Source: JBAVEL01 sp049587715
GTDB taxonomy: Bacteria > Bacteroidota > Ignavibacteria > UBA10030 > UBA6906
Direction: 5' to 3'
DNA: 64,000 nucleotides
Assembly: GCA_049587715.1 (NCBI GenBank)
Contig: JBAVEL010000037.1
Location: forward strand, 1 to 64,000
Shown here: positions 47,565 through 55,595 of the stretch, piece after piece
How the letters are laid out: the number at the start of each line of letters is the position of its first letter
How positions within the stretch are numbered: the stretch's first letter is position 1
Made by a program: the position numbers and the translations under genes
Notes under the pieces: generated by a model
What the model was told of the DNA's origin: nothing
The model's input: only the letters and a program-made list of their open reading frames with translations
The model's database searches: none

Positions 47565-49045
47565 GCACCCACCCCGCCCCCCTGCGGCACCTCCGGGACC
47601 TTACCCGGGAGCAGTTCGAGAGCCTGCTCGAGATCAGCCGCCTGCTGAATTCCGCGGCCCGCCAGGAGGCGCTCCTGGAACAGGCCCTGGACTGGATGCT
47701 GGGGGTGGTGAACGCGGAACGGGGAGTGGTGGTGAGGCAGGCCGGACCCGACGAAACCCCCGAGCTGGTGGCGGCCCGGAACATCCGCCGCGAGAGCATC
47801 CGGGACCTGTCGGAGTTTTCCTCGGGGGTGCTCCAGCAGGTGGTGCAGAAACGATCTCCCGTCCTGTATCACGACGCCCAGACCGACCCGTCGGTTTCCC
47901 AGTTCACCAGCATCCGGATTCGGAAGATCAAGTCGGTGGTGGGCGTCCCCGTGTTCCGGGGAGAGACGTTCTGGGGGGCGCTCCTGGCCGACAGCCAGAC
48001 GGACCGGAGGGAGTTCACCGATGCCAACCTGGTCTTCCTGAGCTTCTTCTCGGGTCTGCTTTCCCTCGCCCTGGACAGGACCGCCCGGCTCGAATCCCTC
48101 CAGGACGAGAACCTCCGGCTGGCGAACCGGATTCAGGCCGCCGGGAGCATCCCCTCCATGGTGGGGGAGAGCCCGAAGATGAGGGATCTGGCCCGGCTTG
48201 TCCACCGGGTGGCCCGCACCGATGCCACCGTGCTTCTTCTGGGGGAGAGCGGGACGGGAAAAGACCTGGCGGCGCAGGCGATTCACAAGCTGAGTCCGCG
48301 CGCCGGCAGGCCGTATCTGGCCCAGTTCTGCGGTTCCATCCCCGACAGTCTCCTGGAAAGCGAGCTCTTCGGGTATCGCAGGGGGGCCTTCACGGGGGCC
48401 GTGGGGGACAAGAAGGGGCTCCTGGAGGTTGCCGAGGGCGGCACGTTTCTCCTGGATGAGATCGCCGACATCTCGAGCGCGCTGCAGGCCAAGCTGCTCC
48501 GGGTTCTGGAGAACAGGGTAATCATCCGGCTGGGCGACACGGAGCCGCGCGCCATCAATGTCCGCATCATTGCCGCCACGAACAAGAACCTGGAGACCCT
48601 CGCAGGGGAGGGAGGTTTCAGGCCGGATCTCTTCTATCGCCTGAATGTCTTTCCCATCACCCTCCCCCCTCTGAGGGAGCGGAGGGAAGACATCGGCCTG
48701 CTGGCGCGTCACTTCATCGGGAAGATCTCCTCCTCCCAGGCGCGGATCTCTCCGGGGGCGCTCCGCAAGCTGGAGGCGCATTCCTGGCCGGGAAACGTGC
48801 GGCAGCTCATGAACGTCCTCCAGCGGGCCCTGATCCTCTGCGAGGGGGGAGCCGTGGAGGAGGAACACGTGATCCTGGGGGAGGAGCCCGGCGGGGGCAG
48901 GTTCACGGGAACCCTCCGGGAATACCAGCAGCTTCTCCTGGCTGAACGCCTCCGGGAGTTCAACGGGAACAGAACCCTGGCAGCCCGCTCTCTGGGGGTG
49001 TCCGTGCGGTGGGTCCAGATGAAGCTGAAGGGGAGGGAATCGTAA
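47561..49045 (+). CDS. Sigma54-dependent transcriptional activator with GAF domain
   Basis: 494 residues in three parts: a GAF domain (about 30-175; GVPVFRGETFWGALLADSQ), a sigma54-interacting AAA+ domain (about 195-420) and a Fis-type helix-turn-helix (AARSLGVSVRWVQMKLKG, about 472-489). Walker A GESGTGKD is at 228-235, the sigma54-contacting GAFTGA loop at 275-280 and Walker B GGTFLLDE at 293-300, all intact. It drives open-complex formation by sigma54 RNA polymerase. No receiver domain, so the input is a ligand or protein sensed by GAF. Two -24/-12 promoters lie 1.5 and 3.8 kb downstream and are natural targets. Confidence 0.92.
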   Translation: MSTHPAPLRHLRDLTREQFESLLEISRLLNSAARQEALLEQALDWMLGVVNAERGVVVRQAGPDETPELVAARNIRRESIRDLSEFSSGVLQQVVQKRSPVLYHDAQTDPSVSQFTSIRIRKIKSVVGVPVFRGETFWGALLADSQTDRREFTDANLVFLSFFSGLLSLALDRTARLESLQDENLRLANRIQAAGSIPSMVGESPKMRDLARLVHRVARTDATVLLLGESGTGKDLAAQAIHKLSPRAGRPYLAQFCGSIPDSLLESELFGYRRGAFTGAVGDKKGLLEVAEGGTFLLDEIADISSALQAKLLRVLENRVIIRLGDTEPRAINVRIIAATNKNLETLAGEGGFRPDLFYRLNVFPITLPPLRERREDIGLLARHFIGKISSSQARISPGALRKLEAHSWPGNVRQLMNVLQRALILCEGGAVEEEHVILGEEPGGGRFTGTLREYQQLLLAERLREFNGNRTLAARSLGVSVRWVQMKLKGRES

Positions 49046-49048
49046 GGC

Positions 49049-50578
49049 ATGGGCGCAAGTCCTCCCGGCGAGCTTCTTTTCGGGAAGTTCGAGGTCTTCG
49101 AGACCCTGAAGAAGGACGATCATGCGGGAGTGTACGTCGCGCACCACGCCTTCCTGGGCAAGCGCATCGTCCTCAAGGTGCTGGACACCCGCGCCCTTCC
49201 CGATGAGGCCGTGCTGGGGCGTTTCCGGTCCGAGGCGCGGATCCTGGCCCGGCTGGACCACCCGCGCATCATCAGGGTCCTGGATTTCGGGGTGGAGGCC
49301 CACCGGGCCTACATCTCGTTCGAGTACTTCGAAGGACGCTCCCTCCGGGCGCTTCTTCTGGAAGGGGGGCTCTCTTCCCGGGATGCGCGCCGCATTCTGG
49401 TGCAGATCCTCGAAGGCCTGGCCTATGCACACGCCATGGGCGTGGTCCACAGGGACATCAAACCCGAGAATATCCTGGTGAGCGGCGGGCTGGACGTCAG
49501 AATCGGGGACTTCGGGCTGGCCCTGGCGGCCACCGAGAGCAGGAACACGAGCCCCCAGTCGGTTCTGGGCACCCCCTGCCAGATGGCGCCCGAGCAGATC
49601 CTGGGAGGCGAGCTGGGTCCGTGGACCGACCTCTTCTCGCTGGGGATCATCGCCTATGAGATGTTCTTGGGTGTGCACCCCTTCGTGGGAAAGGACGTGA
49701 ACCAGTCCCTGAACAACATCCTCAACTTCGACGAGGAATCCCTGTTCGGGAACCTGGGCGGTCTTTCTCCCGGGCTCCAGAGTGCAATCCGGGGGCTCCT
49801 CCGCAAGGATCCCGCCGACCGGTGGCCCGATGCGGGCGCCGTTCTTCAGGTGCTCGGGGAAGGAAGGGTCGAGCCCGTTCCTCTCCGGGTCCGGAGGCGG
49901 TGGCTGCCGTATGCGGCGGCCGGGGTCGGGGTTCTCGCAACGGGGGTTGCCCTGTTCCTTCTCTTCCCGGGACGGGAGGAGGAGCGGGGGGGCGCCGCCA
50001 CGGCGCCGTCTCCGGATGGAGACACCCTTCCCCGGGACGCACCTGCGGAAGCAATCCGGGTGCCGCCTGAGCCGGCAGAGCGGATCCCGCTCCCCGACCC
50101 TGCGCCGGTCTCTGCGCGGGTTGCTCCTCCTCAGGCCCCCGCCCGGGCCGGCACCGGGTACGGCAGTCTGCGGGTGGAGTGCATGCCGTGGGCCGATGTG
50201 ATTCTGGACTCGGTCAGGGTGGAGACCACCCCCCTTGCGCGGGACATCGCACTGGCGGCGGGGGAGCATGAGCTCCGGCTTGTCCATCCCGGATATCCGC
50301 TCTACCGGAGGAGCGTGGTGATCGAGCCGGGCGGTCTGACGGTGATCGGGGTCAACCTGGACACGCTCTTCGGTTATCTGTCCTGCGAGGTTCACCCCTG
50401 GGCGGAGGTGGTGGTGGACGGGGAGTCCCGCGGCGAAACCCCCCTGGCCCCCCTGCGCCTCCATCCGGGGGAGCACCTCCTGGAGCTCCGCAGTGCGCGC
50501 TTCGGGCGTCTGGCCAGGAGCATCACCATTGCCCGGAGTGACACCCTGCGTGTTCGCCATCGCTTCGGGGATCTCTGA
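49049..50578 (+). CDS. Hanks-type Ser/Thr kinase with transmembrane helix and extracytoplasmic PEGA domains
   Basis: 509 residues. The kinase domain (about 12-270) has the ATP-binding Lys in VLKVLD (43), HRDIKPEN (134-141), DFG (154-156) and APEQ (180-183). The glycine-rich loop is degenerate (LKKDDHAGVYVA, residues 20-31, a single Gly). One membrane helix (about 285-307) leads, through a Pro/Ala-rich linker, to two PEGA-type repeats (GSLRVECMPWADVILDSVRVE and GYLSCEVHPWAEVVVDGESRG) outside the membrane. The architecture is that of a sensor kinase reading an envelope signal. It starts three bases after the sigma54 activator, a plausible substrate (inference). Confidence 0.9.
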   Translation: MGASPPGELLFGKFEVFETLKKDDHAGVYVAHHAFLGKRIVLKVLDTRALPDEAVLGRFRSEARILARLDHPRIIRVLDFGVEAHRAYISFEYFEGRSLRALLLEGGLSSRDARRILVQILEGLAYAHAMGVVHRDIKPENILVSGGLDVRIGDFGLALAATESRNTSPQSVLGTPCQMAPEQILGGELGPWTDLFSLGIIAYEMFLGVHPFVGKDVNQSLNNILNFDEESLFGNLGGLSPGLQSAIRGLLRKDPADRWPDAGAVLQVLGEGRVEPVPLRVRRRWLPYAAAGVGVLATGVALFLLFPGREEERGGAATAPSPDGDTLPRDAPAEAIRVPPEPAERIPLPDPAPVSARVAPPQAPARAGTGYGSLRVECMPWADVILDSVRVETTPLARDIALAAGEHELRLVHPGYPLYRRSVVIEPGGLTVIGVNLDTLFGYLSCEVHPWAEVVVDGESRGETPLAPLRLHPGEHLLELRSARFGRLARSITIARSDTLRVRHRFGDL

Positions 50579-50589
50579 GGCGGGCCCCC

Positions 50590-50604
50590 TGGCACGGGAG
50601 TTGC
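50590..50604 (+). promoter_or_regulatory. Sigma54 (-24/-12) promoter upstream of the Kelch/T9SS gene
   Basis: TGGCAC (50590-50595), 5 bases, TTGC (50601-50604), an essentially perfect match to TGGCAC-N5-TTGC, with GG and GC at the required spacing. The predicted transcription start is near 50616, only a few bases before the ATG codons at 50619 and 50625. Confidence 0.7.
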
Positions 50605-50624
50605 CCTTCTATGGATGAATGGCC

Positions 50625-51881
50625 ATGAAAAGGAACCTGATCTCATTCCTCATCTGTGTCCTTGCTCCCGGGTGGCTCTCCTCCCAGCCGCCGGGCTGGC
50701 ACCCCCTGGGGGAGATGCCCTGGAGGGTGGCGGCCGCGGGCGCCGTTTCCACCGACTCCCTGGTCATCATCCTGGGGGGATTTTCCGATTCCCTCTTCGC
50801 CTCCGTTCCCTGGATTCAGACCTACAGGCCCTCCACCGGCACATGGGAGAGGGTGGGGTCCATGATGAAGGGAAGGAGGGATTTTGCCGCGGCATCCTGG
50901 GGGGATTCCCTCTACTACTGTGGAGGCAACTCCCCCGGGGACTCCTCCGTGGAGGTGTATCCGCTGAGTCTGCCTCCGCAGAGCGCGCCCTTTGCCACCA
51001 GCCGGAAGCTGGCACGTCTTGCCCCCGCGGGCGCGGCGGCAGGTGGGATCTTCTACGTCTTTGGGGGCCAGTATTTCGGCGGGCCGAGCGTGCGCCTCCC
51101 CTACATCGTGGGGCTCGACCTTGCCGCCCGCGCCATCACCTATCAGAACGACTCCCTCTTCCGCCATGGAAGCCAGGGGGTGGGGCAGATGGCCGCGCTC
51201 CTGGACAACACCATCTATCTCTTCGGCGGCGTCTTCAACACCGTCTCCCGGGACATCTACAGGTTCGACATCCATACCCGGCAGTTCACCAAGCTGCCGG
51301 TTCTGCTCCTCCAGCCCCGCGCCTTCGGAAGGGCGGTGCGGCTCGGCAACTCGCCCCGGATCATGATCCTGGGGGGGAGGAACGAGACCTCGGCCGCCAT
51401 GGGGACCACGGAGATCTTCGAAGTGCGCCCTCCTCCGGGCGGATACACGCTGATGCCCGGCCCCCCCATGATGGTTCCCCGGTCCCGGCTGATGGCGGTG
51501 GAGCACGGCGGCTCGGTGTACGCCTTCGGCGGCTTCGATCAGTCCCAGAACGTGGTGCGTGTGGTGGAGCGCCACACCTTCCTCACAGCGGTCGGGGATC
51601 GGGGGGAGGAAAGGGAGCCGGTGTTCCGTATCCTGGGGAACTATCCCAATCCGTTCAACCCCATGACGAATCTGGAGTTCCGGCTGTCGGAGCCCGGTTC
51701 CGTCTCCCTTCGGGTCTACAACCTTCTGGGGGAGGAGGTGGCTCTCCTGGCCTCCGGCCGCTTCGGGCGTGGGACACACACCGTGCAGTGGGACGGCACG
51801 AACCACCCCGCCGGGGTGTACCTGGTCCGCCTCCAGAGCGGCAGATCAGCCGAGACGCGCAAGATGATGCTCCTCCGATGA
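50625..51881 (+). CDS. Secreted Kelch-repeat protein with T9SS sorting domain
   Basis: About 418 residues. A signal peptide (LISFLICVLAPGWLSSQ) is followed by about five Kelch-type blades (LVIILGGFSDS, IFYVFGGQYFG, TIYLFGGVFN, RIMILGGRNE, SVYAFGGFDQ) forming a beta-propeller, and a C-terminal type IX sorting domain (NYPNPFNPMTNLEFRL ... VYNLLGEEVALLA ... ETRKMMLLR). Exported and probably surface-attached or released. The exact start is uncertain: ATGs at 50619 and 50625 are in frame and neither has a clear ribosome-binding site. Preceded by a sigma54 promoter. Confidence 0.85.
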   Translation: MKRNLISFLICVLAPGWLSSQPPGWHPLGEMPWRVAAAGAVSTDSLVIILGGFSDSLFASVPWIQTYRPSTGTWERVGSMMKGRRDFAAASWGDSLYYCGGNSPGDSSVEVYPLSLPPQSAPFATSRKLARLAPAGAAAGGIFYVFGGQYFGGPSVRLPYIVGLDLAARAITYQNDSLFRHGSQGVGQMAALLDNTIYLFGGVFNTVSRDIYRFDIHTRQFTKLPVLLLQPRAFGRAVRLGNSPRIMILGGRNETSAAMGTTEIFEVRPPPGGYTLMPGPPMMVPRSRLMAVEHGGSVYAFGGFDQSQNVVRVVERHTFLTAVGDRGEEREPVFRILGNYPNPFNPMTNLEFRLSEPGSVSLRVYNLLGEEVALLASGRFGRGTHTVQWDGTNHPAGVYLVRLQSGRSAETRKMMLLR

Positions 51882-52702
51882 AGCAGGCGGTTGCGGCATG
51901 CGCGGCATTCCTCCTGGTGCTTCCCGCCTCACCTGCGCGGGCACAGGAGGGAGGGCCTCTCGGGGAGCTGAGAGAGGCCTACGGATCGTTCGAGTACGGG
52001 ACGGCCGTGCGTCTGGCCGATGTCATGCTGGCCGGCCGGCAGGCCCTCGGGGCGGAGATTCTCCTGGAGGTTTTTCTCCTGAAAGGGATGTCGCATTTCT
52101 CCCTGGGGGAGGAGGACTCGGCACGGGCCGCCTTTCTGCAGATGCTGGACCTGGATGTGGACTACCGTCCGGACTCCGTGCTGGTTTCCCCCAAGATCAT
52201 TACATTCTTTGAGCGAGTGCGAGGGGAACACCTTCGCGCTTGGGAGTCCCCCCGCCCTGCCGGGGATGCGGAAAAGGATACATCCGCGCGGGTTTCCCCG
52301 GGTGCTCCCGCGCCGGGGGGCCTCAGCCGGGGAGCCGTTGCACGATCCCTTCTTCTCCCGGGTCTCGGGCATTTCTCCGCCGGGAACGAAACCAAGGGCT
52401 GGGTGCTGACGGCGGCGAGCGGCGCGGTTCTCGGGTCCCTGGCATACTTTGTTCTGAGGACCAACTCCCTTGAGAGGGAATACCTCGGGGAGAGCAATCC
52501 TGCTTTCATTGCGGAGAGGTACGACCGGTATAACGCCGCCTACAGGACCAGGAACATCCTTCTGGTCGCGTATGCCGCGCTCTTTACGTATGCGCAGGCG
52601 GACCTCCTTCTGGCGGAGACGGCACAGGGGACTTCCCTCTCCCTTCGCGCGTTTCCCGCGGAAGAACCCCGGCTCCTGGCGGGGCTTCGCTGCTCGTTCT
52701 GA
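51878..52702 (+). CDS. Exported DUF5683-like protein with TPR-like region
   Basis: 274 residues: signal peptide (QAVAACAAFLLVLPASPARA), a helical TPR-like part (residues about 25-110, LLKGMSHFSLGEEDSARAAFLQML) and a C-terminal membrane region (ARSLLLPGLGHFSAGNETKGWVL, then ASGAVLGSLAYFVL and ILLVAYAALFTYAQADLLL) typical of DUF5683-type proteins. It overlaps the Kelch gene (ATGA) and so is expected to share its sigma54 promoter. Role unknown, perhaps an envelope assembly factor for the secreted neighbour. Confidence 0.75.
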   Translation: MKQAVAACAAFLLVLPASPARAQEGGPLGELREAYGSFEYGTAVRLADVMLAGRQALGAEILLEVFLLKGMSHFSLGEEDSARAAFLQMLDLDVDYRPDSVLVSPKIITFFERVRGEHLRAWESPRPAGDAEKDTSARVSPGAPAPGGLSRGAVARSLLLPGLGHFSAGNETKGWVLTAASGAVLGSLAYFVLRTNSLEREYLGESNPAFIAERYDRYNAAYRTRNILLVAYAALFTYAQADLLLAETAQGTSLSLRAFPAEEPRLLAGLRCSF

Positions 52703-52875
52703 GTCCATGCGCAGAATGTTCGCCGGGCACGAAGAATCTGCGTAGCCGTGTGAAACCCGGATGAAAACCGGGGGATGGGGGAGCAAAGACCCCGGGGAAG
52801 GTGCCTTTTCCTCTTTGTTTTTGAGTGTTTTCCTGCGGATAATGCCACGGGCCGATTCCACGGCTCGCCCCTGTC

Positions 52876-52891
52876 GGGCACGTGACTTGCA
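52876..52891 (+). promoter_or_regulatory. Sigma54 (-24/-12) promoter upstream of the large repeat T9SS gene
   Basis: GGGCACG (52876-52882), four bases, TTGCA (52887-52891), matching TGGCACG-N4-TTGCW at all but the first base. Transcription would start near 52903, leaving a leader of about 60 bases with a strong GGGAGG ribosome-binding site. The 264-base gap before this gene holds no other clear gene. Confidence 0.7.
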
Positions 52892-52966
52892 TCATGGGTT
52901 ATCGCCGTGGAACCATTGGAATCGTTTCTCTCCACATTACTCTCACCATTCTCCAGGGAGGTTGAT

Positions 52967-55255
52967 ATGAAGTTTCGTACAGTCCTTGCGGCGCTGGTGC
53001 TGTGCCTGCTGGCGGCCGGCCTCGCGGCTCAGACACCGCCCCCCGTCCCGCAGAACCTCACGGTTCAGGGAGTCCCGGGGCCGGTCCTGACCGCCAAGCT
53101 TCTCTGGGAGGCGCCTCCCGGTCCCTGGGGATTCCGTGTGTACCGTTCCCCCGACGACACCGGCCATTTCCATGTGATAGGAACAACCCCTTCCAGGATG
53201 TTCTCTGACAACCACCTGGTGCCGGGGCACACCTATTACTACTACGTCACCTCCTTCACGGGGAATCCCGGCGGAACGATCGAGAGCCCGCCCAGCAACC
53301 GGGTGATGTTCACCGCGGTGGCTCCTCCTCCCCCGGCGCGCGGCGCCATCGGGGGCAGGGTGAGCGATGATGCCACCGGGCTGGGGATCAACCATGCCAA
53401 GGTGAGTTTCTACCGGATTCCCTCCCCGACGGTTGCCGTCCGCTATGTCTTCACCGACACCCTGGGGATGTATCATGCCCTGCTGGACACGGGGACATAC
53501 ATCATCAAGGCGGAAGCCGGAGGCAATCATCCCGGCACGCCCGGCTATGTTCCCGAGTGGTTCGACAACCAGCCCACGCCCCAGACCGCAAATCGCGTGG
53601 CGGTTGCAGAGAGCACGCTGTTCGTGGCGGACTTCGGCCTGAGCAGGCCCGTTCCTCCGCCTCCCCCGGTGCGGGGCTTCATCACGGGCACCGTGGTGGA
53701 TGATTCCACGCTGCTTCCCATCCGGCACGCGGCGATCAGGTTCTTCCGCCAGCTTGCCCCCTCCACCTGGGGTCCCTGTGTGTTCACCGATTCCCTCGGG
53801 GAATACCGGGCGGCGCTGGATACCGGCACATACCTGATCAAAGCCGAGGCCATGTCTCCCCATCCCGGCATACCCGGCTACAGGCCCGAGTGGTTCGACA
53901 ATGCCCCCGATCCCTCCACGGCAACTCCCGTCGTGGTGGCGGAGAGCTCCCTCTTTGTGGCCGACTTCGGCCTCAGCCGTCCCGCTCCCCCGACGTTTGC
54001 CTTCATCTCGGGGACGGTGACCGACACCCTGGGCGTCCCCCTGCGCAATGCGGAGGTGAGCATCCTGAGGACCATGCAGGAGTTGAACTCGCTCTATGCG
54101 CTGACCGGAGAACGCCCCGGCATGGGGCCCGAGGCGGGACAGATCGAATCCGTGGGCCACACGCACGGGATCGTCTGGAGAGGCCGCACCGACTCCCTGG
54201 GACGGTACCAGGCACGGGTCGTGGACGGCAAGTCGTACCTGGCGATGGCTTCCCGGATGGGCTACCTGCCCGAGTACTATGACAACAAGACGAACCCGGC
54301 CGATGCCGACATCATCGTGGTGAACGGGGATGTCCCCAACATCAACTTCTCCCTGGCCGTCCACGTGGTGGTGCCCACCAGCATTGCGGGCCGCGTGCGG
54401 GATTCCCTCGGAACGGGCGTGCCCGCCCGCATCCTGCTCTTCCCGCTCCGGAACTCCCCGCACCCGGGTCCGATCGGCGTCCGGTTCGGACACACGGACT
54501 CCACAGGGGCGTACCTGATCGGCAACGTGCGGCCCGGCAAGTACTTCGTCCTGGCCATGCCCTTCAGCGCCTATGCGCCTGCATTCTATAAGGCGGGGGC
54601 CTACGGGGTGTCCCACTGGCAGGAGGCCGACACGGTGGAGGCATCGGGAGACGTGACGGGGATCGACGTGGGCGTGGTTCCCATCATGAGCGGCGGCATC
54701 GCCCGGATCCGCGGACGCATCACAACCTCCGGCGGAACGGCCCTGGCAGGGGTGAGTGTGCTGGCATTCCAGGGCGGGGCTCTGGTGGCCTTCACTGTCA
54801 CGGATGCCTCCGGCGCCTACATGCTGGAGTCGGTGCCCGTCGGCTCCATTCTGCTTGCTGTGGACAGGGAGGGCTACAACGCGGCGGAGACGGGCGTGAC
54901 GGTGCCCCCGGCCACCTACACGGTGGAGAACGTGCAGATAAGCATGTCTCCTTCGGTGGTGCTGGAAGTGGGAAGCGGTACGACCGTTCCCGCACGATAT
55001 GCCCTGGGGCAGAACTATCCCAACCCCTTCAATCCGTCCACCACCATCTCCTTTGCGCTTCCCGTTGCCGGGTGGGTTTCGCTGGCCGTGTACAACCTGA
55101 TCGGTCAGGAAGTGGCCCTCCTTGCCGACGAGGTGATGCCGGCAGGTGTGCATGCGGTAAGTTGGAAGGCGGACGGCCTGCCGAGCGGGGTGTACTTCTA
55201 TCGCCTGGCCGTGAACGGGTTTGCAGAGACCCGCAAGCTCGTGCTCATGAAGTAG
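52967..55255 (+). CDS. Large secreted repeat protein (CarboxypepD_reg-like domains) with T9SS sorting domain
   Basis: 762 residues. Signal peptide MKFRTVLAALVLCLLAAGLAAQ, a fibronectin-like segment (about 25-115), then repeated beta-sandwich domains: repeats at about residues 125-235 and 236-343 are close copies (GTYIIKAEA/GTYLIKAEA, PEWFDN, ESTLFVADFGLSRP/ESSLFVADFGLSRP), a third is divergent (from 344), and two more CarboxypepD_reg-type units follow (IAGRVRDSLGTGVPARI, IRGRITTSGGTALAGVSVLAF). The end has QNYPNPFNPSTTISFAL and ETRKLVLMK of a T9SS tail. Most likely an adhesive or structural surface protein. Strong ribosome-binding site, sigma54 promoter. Confidence 0.85.
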   Translation: MKFRTVLAALVLCLLAAGLAAQTPPPVPQNLTVQGVPGPVLTAKLLWEAPPGPWGFRVYRSPDDTGHFHVIGTTPSRMFSDNHLVPGHTYYYYVTSFTGNPGGTIESPPSNRVMFTAVAPPPPARGAIGGRVSDDATGLGINHAKVSFYRIPSPTVAVRYVFTDTLGMYHALLDTGTYIIKAEAGGNHPGTPGYVPEWFDNQPTPQTANRVAVAESTLFVADFGLSRPVPPPPPVRGFITGTVVDDSTLLPIRHAAIRFFRQLAPSTWGPCVFTDSLGEYRAALDTGTYLIKAEAMSPHPGIPGYRPEWFDNAPDPSTATPVVVAESSLFVADFGLSRPAPPTFAFISGTVTDTLGVPLRNAEVSILRTMQELNSLYALTGERPGMGPEAGQIESVGHTHGIVWRGRTDSLGRYQARVVDGKSYLAMASRMGYLPEYYDNKTNPADADIIVVNGDVPNINFSLAVHVVVPTSIAGRVRDSLGTGVPARILLFPLRNSPHPGPIGVRFGHTDSTGAYLIGNVRPGKYFVLAMPFSAYAPAFYKAGAYGVSHWQEADTVEASGDVTGIDVGVVPIMSGGIARIRGRITTSGGTALAGVSVLAFQGGALVAFTVTDASGAYMLESVPVGSILLAVDREGYNAAETGVTVPPATYTVENVQISMSPSVVLEVGSGTTVPARYALGQNYPNPFNPSTTISFALPVAGWVSLAVYNLIGQEVALLADEVMPAGVHAVSWKADGLPSGVYFYRLAVNGFAETRKLVLMK

Positions 55256-55595
55256 AGAGCCGGCTCCCGCGAAAGGGGATCGGCCTGCCGGGAGGGCCCG
55301 CAGGGGCTCTCCTGGCGGGCTCCGGTGGGATCCCCGGGAGCTTTGTGCGAGCCCCGTCCTGTGCCGTCGCAATCCGGCGCGGGGCGGGGTTCTGTGTTCA
55401 GGAACCGTCCTCCGGGGGGGCGTGCGTCGGTCTGCGGGTGTGTGCGCCTCCCGCCTGTCTTGGGCGGGTTCCACTCCGGACCTCGGCCCCCCCACACCCG
55501 AAGGCGCTTCCCGGGGAAGGGGTCTTTGCGGGAAAAGAGCGGCACAGAGAAACCGCTGCGGCGGACGCCCGTGACGGGCCTTCCCCGGCGCGGTG
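55256..55595. other. Convergent intergenic region
   Basis: 340 bases between the T9SS gene and the NCS2 permease gene, which end towards each other. Very GC-rich with several short inverted repeats (for example around CCTGCCGGGAGGGCCCGCAGG at 55287-55307) but no T-tailed terminator, tRNA or convincing gene. Confidence 0.4.

Noticed and set aside
52724..52740. A third GGGCAC box as a possible sigma54 promoter
   Set aside because: No TTGC at the correct distance; the GG-to-GC spacing is two bases too long.
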